Made by a program: the position numbers and the translations under genes | In this document: piece by piece, positions 8,292 through 16,856 of the stretch | How the letters are laid out: every line of letters starts with the position of its first letter | Numbering within the stretch: the first letter of the stretch is position 1 | The notes under the pieces: model-generated | Databases searched by the model: none | Seen by the model: only the letters and a program-made list of their open reading frames with translations | Told to the model about the DNA's origin: nothing | NCBI GenBank assembly: GCA_934247935.1 | Contig: CAKQKE010000006.1 | Coordinates: 58,697-122,696, forward strand | Length of the DNA stretch: 64,000 nt | Direction of reading: 5' to 3' | Origin: an uncultured Clostridia bacterium | GTDB taxonomy: Bacteria; Bacillota; Clostridia; Christensenellales; Borkfalkiaceae

Positions 8292-9182
8292 TTAATATTT
8301 AATTTTGAAGTAATCGAGCCAAGTTTTAAATTTATCTTGAGCCGAAAGACACGTTTCCCTTAAAAACCCACGCTCGTTACTCCACTCGCGCAAGCCACGA
8401 TAATAATATATTTTTAAATCTTCATCGATAATAAAAGGTACGATGTTATTGTGCAAACATTCTTTAAACAAAATTAATCTCCCCACACGACCGTTGCCGT
8501 CTTGAAAGGGGTGAATACGCTCGAATTTATAATGAAAATCTAAAATATCGTCAAGTGATTTGTTTTGAATTTTATTGTAATCTGCAATTAATTTTGCCAT
8601 TTCATCGGCTACGTTTTCGGGACTTGTGGTGGAAAAACCGCCTACTTCGTTGGCGAATTTTTTATATTCTCCCACAGCAAACCAATCTTTTCTACTGTCG
8701 GCAGTGCCGTTTTTAAGAGTGCGATGCAGTTCTTTAATAAATTTTTGAGATAAATTTTTATCCGCGTTTTCAATGAATAAATCGACACATTTAAAATGAT
8801 TTGCCGTCTCAACGATATCGTCCACATGAATAACGTCGTTTTCTACTCCGATAGTGTTCGTTTCAAAAATATAACGGGTTTGATCGTGCGTCAAACGACC
8901 GCCTTCGATATGGTTTGAATTGTAAGTAAGTTCTATTTGTATTTTGTGGTATATACCGCCCGACAATTTTGCGGCTTTTTCCGCTGTCAACACCTCTAAA
9001 AGAGTTTGCGGTTGTTTGTTTTTTTCGTTTATTCTTTTAGGTTTTGTCGCATCTTCGGGTATATTCCATGTTTTCCCCATCAAAAACGCCCCGTCGATTT
9101 TCCCCAACGCGCAATAATTTCGTACGCTGCGCTCGGACATATTCCATTTTTTTGCTATTTCACTTACCGATAAATATTTCAT
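8292..9182 (-). CDS. Fic-domain protein with N-terminal DNA-binding domain, class II autoinhibited
   Basis: A 296-residue protein. Residues 1-45 form a MerR/excisionase-like winged helix (MKYLSVSEIAKKWNMSERSV), suggesting DNA binding. The Fic core has the complete catalytic motif HPFQDGNGRVGR at residues 224-235 (His224 is the catalytic base). An inhibitory motif of the (S/T)xxxE(G/N) type, SNHIEG, sits at residues 89-94 upstream of the core, which defines class II Fic enzymes where the Glu blocks ATP gamma-phosphate binding. Such enzymes AMPylate (or de-AMPylate) protein targets; the target here is unknown. No antitoxin-like partner is adjacent; the inhibition is built in. The gene stands alone with its own promoter, and a palindrome matching a half-site in that promoter suggests autoregulation. 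Confidence 0.93.
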   Translation of the reverse strand: MKYLSVSEIAKKWNMSERSVRNYCALGKIDGAFLMGKTWNIPEDATKPKRINEKNKQPQTLLEVLTAEKAAKLSGGIYHKIQIELTYNSNHIEGGRLTHDQTRYIFETNTIGVENDVIHVDDIVETANHFKCVDLFIENADKNLSQKFIKELHRTLKNGTADSRKDWFAVGEYKKFANEVGGFSTTSPENVADEMAKLIADYNKIQNKSLDDILDFHYKFERIHPFQDGNGRVGRLILFKECLHNNIVPFIIDEDLKIYYYRGLREWSNERGFLRETCLSAQDKFKTWLDYFKIKY

Positions 9183-9201
9183 AACTTCTCCTATTTATCT
9201 T

Positions 9202-9230
9202 ATTATATTACATTATCGGCAAAAAATCAA
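9202..9230 (-). promoter_or_regulatory. Promoter of the fic gene with embedded operator half-site
   Basis: Minus strand TTGATT (9230-9225), a 17-nt spacer and TATAAT (9207-9202). The spacer contains TTTTGCCGAT, which is one half of the perfect palindrome at 9251-9280. Confidence 0.75.
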
Positions 9231-9250
9231 TATTTAAACTTTGAAATTTT

Positions 9251-9280
9251 GTATATTTTGCCGATATCGGCAAAATATAC
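9251..9280. promoter_or_regulatory. 30-bp perfect palindrome, candidate Fic/HTH operator
   Basis: GTATATTTTGCCGAT is followed immediately by its exact reverse complement, giving a spacer-free 30-bp palindrome with core TTTTGCCGATATCGGCAAAA. It is about 20 bp upstream of the fic -35 box. Confidence 0.65.
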
Positions 9281-9344
9281 AACAACAAAACAGCCGCAAC
9301 AGGCTCAAAATTATTCTTTATACCTTTCGATTTTTTCTTTAAAC

Positions 9345-9390
9345 GGAAAAGGATTCGGCTAAACGCCGAATCCCTTTTCCTCTTTTTTAT
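9345..9390 (+). terminator. Terminator-like hairpin between fic and glycosyltransferase genes
   Basis: A stem of about 15 bp, GGAAAAGGATTCGGC (9345-9359) with GCCGAATCCCTTTTCC (9365-9380, one bulge), is followed on the plus strand by TCTTTTTTATTTTT. No plus-strand gene feeds it, so it may serve the minus-strand glycosyltransferase operon imperfectly or end an unseen plus-strand transcript. Confidence 0.6.
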
Positions 9391-9478
9391 TTTTGCCAAA
9401 CAATACATTTAACCATAGGTTTTAATACTTTTTAATAATCTTGATAAAATCCAAAGGTATTGTACTAAGTTGTTAAAT

Positions 9479-10429
9479 TCATTCTTTGTTGATATAGTCC
9501 CAAATAATATATCTCGGTCTATGTTTGGATTCGAGATACGTTTTGCCCACATAATCGCCGATTAAACCTATCGCCGTCATCGATACCCCGCACAAGAAAA
9601 GTCCGAACGTCAATATCGAAAACAGCATCATATGGCTGAAATTCAAGAAATATAATACAAGGCACACGACGAACGCGACAAACGACAAAACCGAAGTGAC
9701 TATGCCGAAATTTCTTATGAAATAAATGGGTGCAAGCGTCATCGAAGTAATTCCTTCGTAAGCGAAAGACAGCATCTTTTTTAAAGGATATTTAGACTCG
9801 CCTTTTTCCCTTTTGCCCCTTTCGTAATATACCACGTCGCTTTTAAATCCGAGCATAGGCACGATTCCTCGCAAAAACAAATTGACTTCGCGATATTCGG
9901 ACAAAGCGTTGACCGCTTTTTTGCTCATCAATCTGTAATCGGCGTGATTGTAAATAACTTCAGAGCCCATTTGATTCATGATTTTATAGAATTTTTGAGC
10001 CGTAAACCTCTTGAAAAACGAGTCCTTTTTTCTCGAACTGCGCACGCCGTAAATTATATCGTTGCCGTCGTAATATTTTTCGATCATTTGGTCGATTACG
10101 TTGATGTCGTCTTGCAAATCGGCATCCATCGACACGACCATATCGCAACTTTTTATCGCCGTTTCAAGACCCGCAAGCAATGCGTTCTGGTGTCCTCTGT
10201 TGTGCGAAAGACAAAGTCCCGAAAAATGTTCGTCTTCGTCGTGATATTTTTTTATCAATTCCCACGTTTTGTCTTTAGAACCGTCGTTTACGAAAAGTAT
10301 TCGGCTTTTATCCGAAATTTTGTCCGCATCGATAAGTCCTTTCAACTTTTTTAAAAGAATATCTTTCGTGATAGGCAGCATTTCTTCTTCGTTGTAGCAA
10401 GGAATTACCAAATATAAAATATCCGCCAT
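9479..10429 (-). CDS. GT2-family polyprenyl-phosphate glycosyltransferase (GtrB/DPM1-like)
   Basis: A 316-residue membrane-associated enzyme. The N-terminal GT-A domain starts LYLVIPCYNEEEMLP; FVNDGSKDKTWE and the metal/nucleotide motif DADLQDD (residues 102-108) follow, then ADYRLMSKKA. Two C-terminal transmembrane helices (about 225-290) and the closing GEYVGKTYLE-like GDYVGKTYLES are typical of DPM1/GtrB enzymes that transfer a sugar from a nucleotide donor to undecaprenyl phosphate on the cytoplasmic face. It follows the 512-residue membrane protein by 2 nt, so the two are co-translated. The likely job is to make lipid-linked sugar for the partner enzyme (inference). Confidence 0.92.
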   Translation of the reverse strand: MADILYLVIPCYNEEEMLPITKDILLKKLKGLIDADKISDKSRILFVNDGSKDKTWELIKKYHDEDEHFSGLCLSHNRGHQNALLAGLETAIKSCDMVVSMDADLQDDINVIDQMIEKYYDGNDIIYGVRSSRKKDSFFKRFTAQKFYKIMNQMGSEVIYNHADYRLMSKKAVNALSEYREVNLFLRGIVPMLGFKSDVVYYERGKREKGESKYPLKKMLSFAYEGITSMTLAPIYFIRNFGIVTSVLSFVAFVVCLVLYFLNFSHMMLFSILTFGLFLCGVSMTAIGLIGDYVGKTYLESKHRPRYIIWDYINKE

Positions 10430-10431
10430 AA

Positions 10432-11970
10432 TTATGCCTCCTTCAATTTATACAAATAATAAACATTGTTTTTATACTTAACGAAACTATAATAGTCGGG
10501 CGACTCTTCATAATAATACAGTTCGTATTTGTCGGTAAAGCCATCAACCCTTTCGGAAATGTCGTCGGCGTTTAAATTTTTAGCAAGAACAAACGTCACT
10601 TCGCCGTTTTTCAGCGTCTCGTTTTGTACTTCGTACATTTCCTTAAGCGGCACGTTGAGTTCGCAAAAATATTTGTTAGGCGGCATTATGCCTGTAAAAT
10701 TATAAAGTCCGTAGTCCAATCCGCCGTAATTGTAAACGGATACGTCTTCATGCGTCTTTTTATACTCGTTTACAATGTTTGCGATATTTATCTCCGCAAA
10801 ATCTGTATCTTTGCGGAACATAAAATAGTTGTTTTCGCCTACAACAAAAATCAAAACCAACTCAAGTGGAATAAAAAGTAATAACAATTTCTTGCCGTAT
10901 CTTTTTATAATATCAATTATTTTGACCATTTTATATCCGTGTTTGTCTATAGAAATAATGCCGAACAGTCCGAATATAACAGTGGGAAGTCCGTAATATC
11001 GGTAATACACGCCGCCTCCGAATAAAAACAAAACGGTAATTATATAAATAGCCAAAACCGTAACAAACAATCTCGAATGTGTGCGTTTGTCTTTAATGGC
11101 AAAAATGAGACCTAATATAATCAATAAATAAGTCGTACACAAGTGTATATACGACGTAAAATACCCCAAAAGTGCCAACCCTATTTTTACTATAAACGAC
11201 TTCTTTTCGGAAGAATATATGAAAATATTATTGTAAAAATAAGCGTCCCAAAAATAAGAAAGAGAATTGTTTACTTTAAAATAAATTAAAGCGGGCAACA
11301 ATGCTATGATAAAACCCGTAAAGAAATACACGATTTCCAAAAAGGCTTTTTTAGTCCTTTTATCTTTTATATCCCAAATAAAAGTCATCAACGCAATTGC
11401 GAAAATCATTCCGCATATCGTGTATTTGGAAAAAAAGATTATGCCCGACAACGCTCCGATAATCATCATTTGATAAAACGGCATAGGCGCATTGTTTTTT
11501 ATCGATTTAACCAAAAAGTAAAACGCAACCAATAAAAACGGTATCGACATTTCTTCAACCGAATCACCCGTACGAAATCCCGGTGAAGTATAATAAAACG
11601 ACAAAAATATTAAAAGATAAATAATTCTTTTAAAGTCGTTTTCAATGTATAACGACAATAATTTATAAGCAAAACAAGCAACTATAAGTCCCGCAATCAC
11701 CTCAAAAATCCACATTCCTAAATATCCGTCGGATATAGATGCGGCGATATAATGCAAAAAATACACGTAAGGACCTTTTTGTTCGTAAATATCTCTATAC
11801 AGAACGAACCCTTTTTTCATTGCCCTTGCAACCGTAAAATAGCAATTCGGATCAACCCAATAGTTCATTTTATATAAAAAAGAACATTTTGCGGTGATAG
11901 TAACCAATATAAAAACAAACAACGCTATCAGCGATTGCTTTAATAATTTATCTTTCGTTTCCGATTTCAT
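10432..11970 (-). CDS. Polytopic GT-C type membrane glycosyltransferase
   Basis: A 512-residue integral membrane protein with about 11 hydrophobic segments. The first extracytoplasmic loop carries an acidic site (NYWVDPNCYFTVARAMKKG) and the Y-x-Q-K-G-P-x-x-Y pattern (YEQKGPYVYFLHY) common in ArnT/PMT/GT39- and GT83-like proteins. The soluble C-terminal tail (about 385-512) is mixed alpha/beta. It is the first gene of a two-gene operon with the GT2 enzyme, which would supply the polyprenyl-phosphate sugar used here for cell-surface glycosylation on the outer face of the membrane. GGGAG precedes the ATG at 11970. Substrate unknown. Confidence 0.88.
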   Translation of the reverse strand: MKSETKDKLLKQSLIALFVFILVTITAKCSFLYKMNYWVDPNCYFTVARAMKKGFVLYRDIYEQKGPYVYFLHYIAASISDGYLGMWIFEVIAGLIVACFAYKLLSLYIENDFKRIIYLLIFLSFYYTSPGFRTGDSVEEMSIPFLLVAFYFLVKSIKNNAPMPFYQMMIIGALSGIIFFSKYTICGMIFAIALMTFIWDIKDKRTKKAFLEIVYFFTGFIIALLPALIYFKVNNSLSYFWDAYFYNNIFIYSSEKKSFIVKIGLALLGYFTSYIHLCTTYLLIILGLIFAIKDKRTHSRLFVTVLAIYIITVLFLFGGGVYYRYYGLPTVIFGLFGIISIDKHGYKMVKIIDIIKRYGKKLLLLFIPLELVLIFVVGENNYFMFRKDTDFAEINIANIVNEYKKTHEDVSVYNYGGLDYGLYNFTGIMPPNKYFCELNVPLKEMYEVQNETLKNGEVTFVLAKNLNADDISERVDGFTDKYELYYYEESPDYYSFVKYKNNVYYLYKLKEA

Positions 11971-12113
11971 TCAAACTCCCATAGACATAAACGACAATCG
12001 TTTATTACCCGTTAAACACATCGCTATCGAATCTTTTTTCATATTGAAAAGAATCAACACTACATATACATATCGCCTCTTATGTATTTAAATTTCACAA
12101 GAGACTAATAGTA

Positions 12114-12142
12114 ATTGTATCACATAATACAAAATCTGTCAA
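12114..12142 (-). promoter_or_regulatory. Promoter of the glycosyltransferase operon
   Basis: Minus strand TTGACA (12142-12137), 17 nt, TACAAT (12119-12114). The start codon is at 11970, so the leader is about 135 nt. I see no known riboswitch in it, and nothing else in 12143-12360. Confidence 0.8.
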
Positions 12143-12360
12143 TATGTCGTAAGATTTTACAAAAAAACATTTAGGTTTGTCAAACATATGAGACAGATTT
12201 TGAAAAGAAATTAATTATATACAAGTCCAAGATTTAAATAGTCTTAAACGTATTGTTCGGGCAATCTTCAAGCAAGCACACGCACAAAGAGACAACTTTA
12301 AAACACCGAATATACAAACCCGACAAGCAAAAAACGCTAAAATCATTTTTATTTTAAAAT

Positions 12361-12403
12361 TTAAGCGACTACAAAATATTTATAAAAACTTTGCGTCGCT
12401 TAA
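12361..12403 (-). terminator. Weak terminator-like hairpin after the GH2 gene
   Basis: TTAAGCGAC (12361-12369) is inverted at 12395-12403 with a long 25-nt loop, 24 nt past the GH2 stop. On the minus strand it is followed by an A/T-rich tract without a clean T-run. Confidence 0.35.
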
Positions 12404-12426
12404 TTTGATTTATTATGTTTTGTTTG

Positions 12427-15168
12427 TTATTTTACTTTAAAAATTTCTAAATCGAAATTGATGTTTTTTTCGCAGATTTTGTATTTCGTATTTAAAACGG
12501 GGCCGCAAGCCTGCGTGCCTACGCCGCTCATTTTATAATCGACGAATAAATATCTGCAAGACGTTTCTTTCATTTCGTTTCTGTGCTTTTTATAGTCATT
12601 CAAATCGAAACAGTCGTAAGAAAAACTGAATCCGTCGGTACTCTCCGCTTTTATGCACAAACCGTCGTCGTCCAGAACCAGATATTGCGTACCAAACTTG
12701 TCGTTTGCGGCTTGCGGAACGATATTTCTGTAATTATCTTGTACGCTTACCGTGTAATATCCGAAAGGATTACCCTCTTTTCTGTCGCAATAACTTTCGC
12801 CCTTTAATCCTAAATAAGATATCGACTGATAGTTGTCTGGCAATCTGAATTTAAGTCCGAATCTGAGCGGACCTTCAAAATCCATTATCTTTTCGGCGGC
12901 TATATTCAGTCTGATTTTGTCTTGCTCTGTTTTATAAGTGATTTTTACCTTATAAAACGGATTTAACGCCGCCACCGCCAGATAGCCCTCTACCGTCAAC
13001 CCGTCATTATTCTGTTTTTCGTCAACAGCGTAAAATTCAGCGTTTTTAATTCTTATAAAGTCGTAATAATCGCGCGTTTTTATGTCGTTTGACACATAAG
13101 GGCGAGTCAGAATAAACTGCATATCGTTTAACAAACGTTTACCGTTTAACATAAGACCTTTAATCAATCCGCCCTTTATATCGGCGGAGATTTTATTAGG
13201 TAAAGCCGCCATTTCAAACGTATCGGGTTTTACCACAATGCTTTTTTCGCTTAAGACAAAATCTCCGTCTTTAAGTCTGATATTATAAGAATTGAAATTT
13301 TTATCCTTTATCGGCAGTTTTATAAGTTTTTGCGTTTGTTTTGGCAAAAGGTCGATTTTCATAGTTTGTTCGCTCACTTTTTTGCCGTTGACAAACGTGA
13401 CTGTTTCGATTTCAAATTTATTGAGATTTATAAAGTCGTAACGGTTTTTTATGTAAACGTACCCGTCATTTACAAAATATTCCACGGGGGAATAACACTC
13501 TTTAATCTCATACGCCTGAGGAGTCAGAGTTCTGTCTTCGTTGACAAGCCCGTCGCAACAAAATGCCCCGTCGGAAAATTCTTCGCCGAAATCTCCGCCG
13601 TAACACTCTATTCCATCTTTTACCACGTAATGGTTTGTCCACTCCCAAACGAATGCGCCCGCAAAATTATCCAAGCCGTAAAACGCCTTCATATAATCGG
13701 CTGTTTCGCCGCACGAAGTCCCCATTGCGTGGGCGTATTCGCACAACACGAACGGTCTGTCCATTTTTGGCACTTCCTCGTTGCAATACTCTATCGGCGC
13801 GTACATACGCGAGTACACATCCAAAACGTCTTCTTTGAAAAATCCGTTTCCGTCGACGTTTCTGTACGCTCCTTCGTAATGCAAGGGTCTGTCATCGTGT
13901 TCTTTTATTATTTTGGCGTAATCGATTACTTTATCGCAAAAACCCGACTCGTTGCCGAGCGACCACATTATGACGGACGGATGGTTGCCGTAGGTCAACA
14001 CGTTGGAAAGTTCTCTTTCGACGATTTGGTCGTAAAAATCAGGCGAAGATATAACTTCATGCCAATTTTGCATGTCGTATCTGCCGTCCTGGCGCACGAC
14101 GCCATGCGCCTCTAAATCGGTTTCGCTTATAAGATAAATGCCGTATTTATCGCACAAATCGTAAAACCTTGCGTCTGCGGGATAATGCGACGTCCTGACG
14201 GCGTTTATATTGAGTTTTTTAAACAACTCGAAATCTTTTTCCATAATTTCCAAAGATTCCGCATAGCCGTTTAAAGTGGAAGAATGACGGTTTACTCCGC
14301 GCATTTTTATAATTTTGCCGTTTAACAAAAGTTTATTGCCGATAATTTCTATTTTTCTTATTCCGACTTGCTGACAAATAGTTTCGCCGTTGTACTTTAT
14401 GAAAAGTTGATACAAATCAGGTTGCTCCGCATTCCAAAGGTGCGCGTCGTCCACGACGAAACGCGCGGTTTTGCCCACGCATTTTTGCTCGTAACCGTAG
14501 CCCGACAAAGTCAAAGTCGCCGTTTTGTCTACTTCGACGGTGACTATTCCTTTATTTCCGTCTACGTCGGTTTTTACTTTAAACGCACCAACCCTGTCTT
14601 TGGGTCTTTTGACTAAATAAACGGGTCTGTGTATACCGAATAAACGTATTTTGTCCTGGTCTTCAAGATATGACGACGGACTGAATTTCAACACCATTAA
14701 ACGAATTTCGTTTTTGCCGTCAACTATTTTGTCGGTGATATTAAATTGTTTTACCGCATGCGAAATGTTTGAAAAGCCGACAAACTCGCCGTTTACAAAC
14801 AAATAATAACAGTTGTCTATTCCTTCTGTTTGCAGAATATAATCATTGCCGTCTTTTATTATTTCCTCTTCGCGCGTAAACACGAGCGCAGGCGTTTTTA
14901 TCAGAATATACGGCGGCAAATAAGGAAACAGATATCTGTCGTTGGTATAAACGGGATTGCCGTTGCCGTGAAGTTCCGCCATGTACGGGATTTGCGTGTT
15001 TTGCGTGCAGTTTACGTTTAACGCCTTATCGAAATCGAATTCGTCGAAATAAACGAATTTCCAATTTGTCAAAACTTGTTTATAGCCGTTTAAAACGTCG
15101 TAATAATTGCACATTGGCAATGCGCCGACGGTCGTCGTCGGTATTTTGTAAAGATATTTAATGTCCAT
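12427..15168 (-). CDS. GH2 family beta-galactosidase-like enzyme
   Basis: A 913-residue cytoplasmic protein without a signal peptide. It has the GH2 order: sugar-binding jelly roll (~40-190, ending RLFGIHRPVYL), immunoglobulin-like domain (~190-275), then a TIM barrel starting RKIEIIGNKLLLNGK with GVNRHSS, RTSHYPADARFYDLCDKYG and the catalytic acid/base Glu407 in SLGNESG. The nucleophile is Glu477 in LCEYAHAMG. The C-terminal ~300 residues are a beta-sandwich like the LacZ small-chain domain, ending GVGTQACGP near the C-terminus, a motif seen in LacZ-type enzymes. It is the last gene of the ABC importer operon, starting directly after the ATPase stop, so it probably hydrolyses the imported oligosaccharide. 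Beta-galactosidase is the most likely activity, but other beta-linked sugars cannot be excluded. Confidence 0.9.
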   Translation of the reverse strand: MDIKYLYKIPTTTVGALPMCNYYDVLNGYKQVLTNWKFVYFDEFDFDKALNVNCTQNTQIPYMAELHGNGNPVYTNDRYLFPYLPPYILIKTPALVFTREEEIIKDGNDYILQTEGIDNCYYLFVNGEFVGFSNISHAVKQFNITDKIVDGKNEIRLMVLKFSPSSYLEDQDKIRLFGIHRPVYLVKRPKDRVGAFKVKTDVDGNKGIVTVEVDKTATLTLSGYGYEQKCVGKTARFVVDDAHLWNAEQPDLYQLFIKYNGETICQQVGIRKIEIIGNKLLLNGKIIKMRGVNRHSSTLNGYAESLEIMEKDFELFKKLNINAVRTSHYPADARFYDLCDKYGIYLISETDLEAHGVVRQDGRYDMQNWHEVISSPDFYDQIVERELSNVLTYGNHPSVIMWSLGNESGFCDKVIDYAKIIKEHDDRPLHYEGAYRNVDGNGFFKEDVLDVYSRMYAPIEYCNEEVPKMDRPFVLCEYAHAMGTSCGETADYMKAFYGLDNFAGAFVWEWTNHYVVKDGIECYGGDFGEEFSDGAFCCDGLVNEDRTLTPQAYEIKECYSPVEYFVNDGYVYIKNRYDFINLNKFEIETVTFVNGKKVSEQTMKIDLLPKQTQKLIKLPIKDKNFNSYNIRLKDGDFVLSEKSIVVKPDTFEMAALPNKISADIKGGLIKGLMLNGKRLLNDMQFILTRPYVSNDIKTRDYYDFIRIKNAEFYAVDEKQNNDGLTVEGYLAVAALNPFYKVKITYKTEQDKIRLNIAAEKIMDFEGPLRFGLKFRLPDNYQSISYLGLKGESYCDRKEGNPFGYYTVSVQDNYRNIVPQAANDKFGTQYLVLDDDGLCIKAESTDGFSFSYDCFDLNDYKKHRNEMKETSCRYLFVDYKMSGVGTQACGPVLNTKYKICEKNINFDLEIFKVK

Positions 15169-16677
15169 TTATATTATCCTATCCCCGGAAATCGAATCGA
15201 ATAAGAAGCAATCTTTTACGAATTCGACCTTGATTTTATCTCCTGCGTTAAAAATGTAATCGTTGGGCAAATTTATCAAAAATTTTGCGTCGCCGATTTT
15301 TATATTGACGTGATATCTTTCGCCGAGCAATTCATAGTTTAAAATTTCGCCCTCGAGCGAGCCGTTATCGTTTACCGCTATTCTTTCGGGTCTTATTCCG
15401 AATTTAAGCGGATAATTGCCCGTTTCGACGACCTCTTTCAATTTTTCGATTTTTTCGTCGGCAAGCCTTATTTCGTCTTGCAAAAGTTCGCCCGTAAACG
15501 ATTTATCCAAATTATATCGCCTTTCGGTCTCTTTTTCAAGCATACTTCCGTAAAAAGTTTTAAGAGTGTCGCCAAGCGAATCAAACTTTTTAATCATTAC
15601 GTCGTTTGAGTAAACGCCGCCGCTGCGATAAGTCACGTCGCAAATATTCATCGACGGAGAACCTATAAAGCCCGCCACGAACAAACAGTTCGGGTTTTCG
15701 TACACTTCGGCGGGCGTGCCCACCTGCTTTACGTGCGCCCTGTCCATAATGACTATTTTGTCGGCCATGGTCATTGCTTCGACCTGGTCGTGAGTGACGT
15801 AAACGGTGGTTGCGTTGAGCGTCTTGTGAAGATTGATTATTTCGCTGCGCATGCTCACCCTCAATTTTGCGTCCAGATTGGAAAGAGGCTCGTCCATAAG
15901 CAACAATTTTGCGTCGCTTACAAGCACTCTGCCGAGGGCGACCCTTTGGCATTGTCCGCCCGAAAGTTGAGCGGGTTTTCTCTGCAACAACTGCTCGAGA
16001 TTGAGTATTTTTGCCGCACGGTTTATTTTTTCGTCAATTTCGTTTTTAGTGAGTTTCCGACTTGCAAACAAAGGTATTTCGTGCTGTCGATATTCCGAAA
16101 TATCGTGGTCTATTGCGGCTATGCTCTCTGTGTCGGAAGGGTCGTGTTTTAAATACCAGTTTTTCTCTTTTACAAGTTCTTTAATCGCCCTTTCGTCGAT
16201 GCCGATTACCTGATTGCCCTCTTTATCCAGAACGGGCGCGACTACCTTTTTTACCTTTAATCCATACGCCAGATTGTCGTAAACGGTCAGGTGCGGAAAA
16301 AGCGCGTAATTTTGGAAAACCATGCTTATTCCGCGGTCTTTCGGCTCTAAATCGTTTGAATAAGTACCGTCTATGTAAAGCGCGCCGGCGGTAATGCTTT
16401 CAAGTCCGCAAATCATTCTCAGCGTGGTGGTTTTGCCGCAGCCCGAAGGACCTACCAAAACGACGAATTCTCCCTTTTTTATATCCAGATTAAAATCGAC
16501 CACGCTGTAATATCCGTTGGGATAAATTTTTTGAACGTTGTTTAAACATACGAACGCACCCTCGTGATTCGGAAGATGATCGGCTTTTTCTCGTTCGGCT
16601 TGGTTTGCCACTGCTTTTTTATAATATTCCTGGCGCAATTTGTTTATCTGATTATCTTTTTTCTTAAAAAACTTCAT
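15169..16677 (-). CDS. ABC transporter ATPase, MsmK/UgpC type with large insertions
   Basis: A 502-residue protein that energises the CUT1 sugar importer. Motifs: Walker A GPSGCGKT (76-83), Q-loop Gln122, signature LSGGQ (238-242), Walker B LLLMDEP (258-264), D-loop SNLDA and switch His296. The C-terminal OB-fold regulatory domain with FGIRPERI (~427) is typical of MsmK/MalK. It is some 130 residues longer than the usual ~370. There is a ~40-residue N-terminal extension, an insertion of about 65 residues in the helical domain (~145-208) between GLKVKK and LTKNEID, and a charged helical insertion near 365-420. Its ATG lies inside the end of the small membrane-protein gene upstream (14-bp overlap). 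Many Bacillota CUT1 operons lack their own ATPase and share MsmX; this one carries a dedicated, modified one. Confidence 0.92.
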   Translation of the reverse strand: MKFFKKKDNQINKLRQEYYKKAVANQAEREKADHLPNHEGAFVCLNNVQKIYPNGYYSVVDFNLDIKKGEFVVLVGPSGCGKTTTLRMICGLESITAGALYIDGTYSNDLEPKDRGISMVFQNYALFPHLTVYDNLAYGLKVKKVVAPVLDKEGNQVIGIDERAIKELVKEKNWYLKHDPSDTESIAAIDHDISEYRQHEIPLFASRKLTKNEIDEKINRAAKILNLEQLLQRKPAQLSGGQCQRVALGRVLVSDAKLLLMDEPLSNLDAKLRVSMRSEIINLHKTLNATTVYVTHDQVEAMTMADKIVIMDRAHVKQVGTPAEVYENPNCLFVAGFIGSPSMNICDVTYRSGGVYSNDVMIKKFDSLGDTLKTFYGSMLEKETERRYNLDKSFTGELLQDEIRLADEKIEKLKEVVETGNYPLKFGIRPERIAVNDNGSLEGEILNYELLGERYHVNIKIGDAKFLINLPNDYIFNAGDKIKVEFVKDCFLFDSISGDRII

Positions 16678-16852
16678 GCGATACCTCTGATTGGTTTTGT
16701 GTAAACGCGACGACGTTTGTCATCGATTGCTCTGTTTTAGTGCCGAAATACGGATTGTTTTTATCCGCGTAAATTACGTAACTTACCATAGCGACGATTA
16801 TAAGCGCGATAAGCGACATCCAGATTGCCGCTATAATTCGATTTTTCTTCAT
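16664..16852 (-). CDS. Small single-pass membrane protein in ABC importer operon
   Basis: A 62-residue protein starting MKKNRIIAAIWMSLIALII. One transmembrane helix spans about residues 6-27, followed by a ~35-residue outside segment rich in Asn, Gln, Ser and Thr. I chose the ATG at 16852 because GGGGTG lies just upstream; a longer frame to 16894 would run into the permease coding sequence. It sits 4 nt after the MalG-like permease stop and overlaps the start of the ATPase gene by 14 bp, so it is tightly coupled to both. No known family is recognised. Position suggests an accessory subunit of the importer (inference). Confidence 0.7.
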   Translation of the reverse strand: MKKNRIIAAIWMSLIALIIVAMVSYVIYADKNNPYFGTKTEQSMTNVVAFTQNQSEVSHEVF

Positions 16853-16856
16853 AATA

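Noticed and set aside
9208..9408. A 66-codon minus-strand frame upstream of fic
   Set aside because: It runs through a terminator hairpin, the palindrome and the fic promoter, and lacks a ribosome binding site.
15590..15952. A 120-codon minus-strand frame inside the ATPase gene
   Set aside because: It is an out-of-frame reading of the Walker B/H-loop region; the ATPase frame is intact with all motifs.
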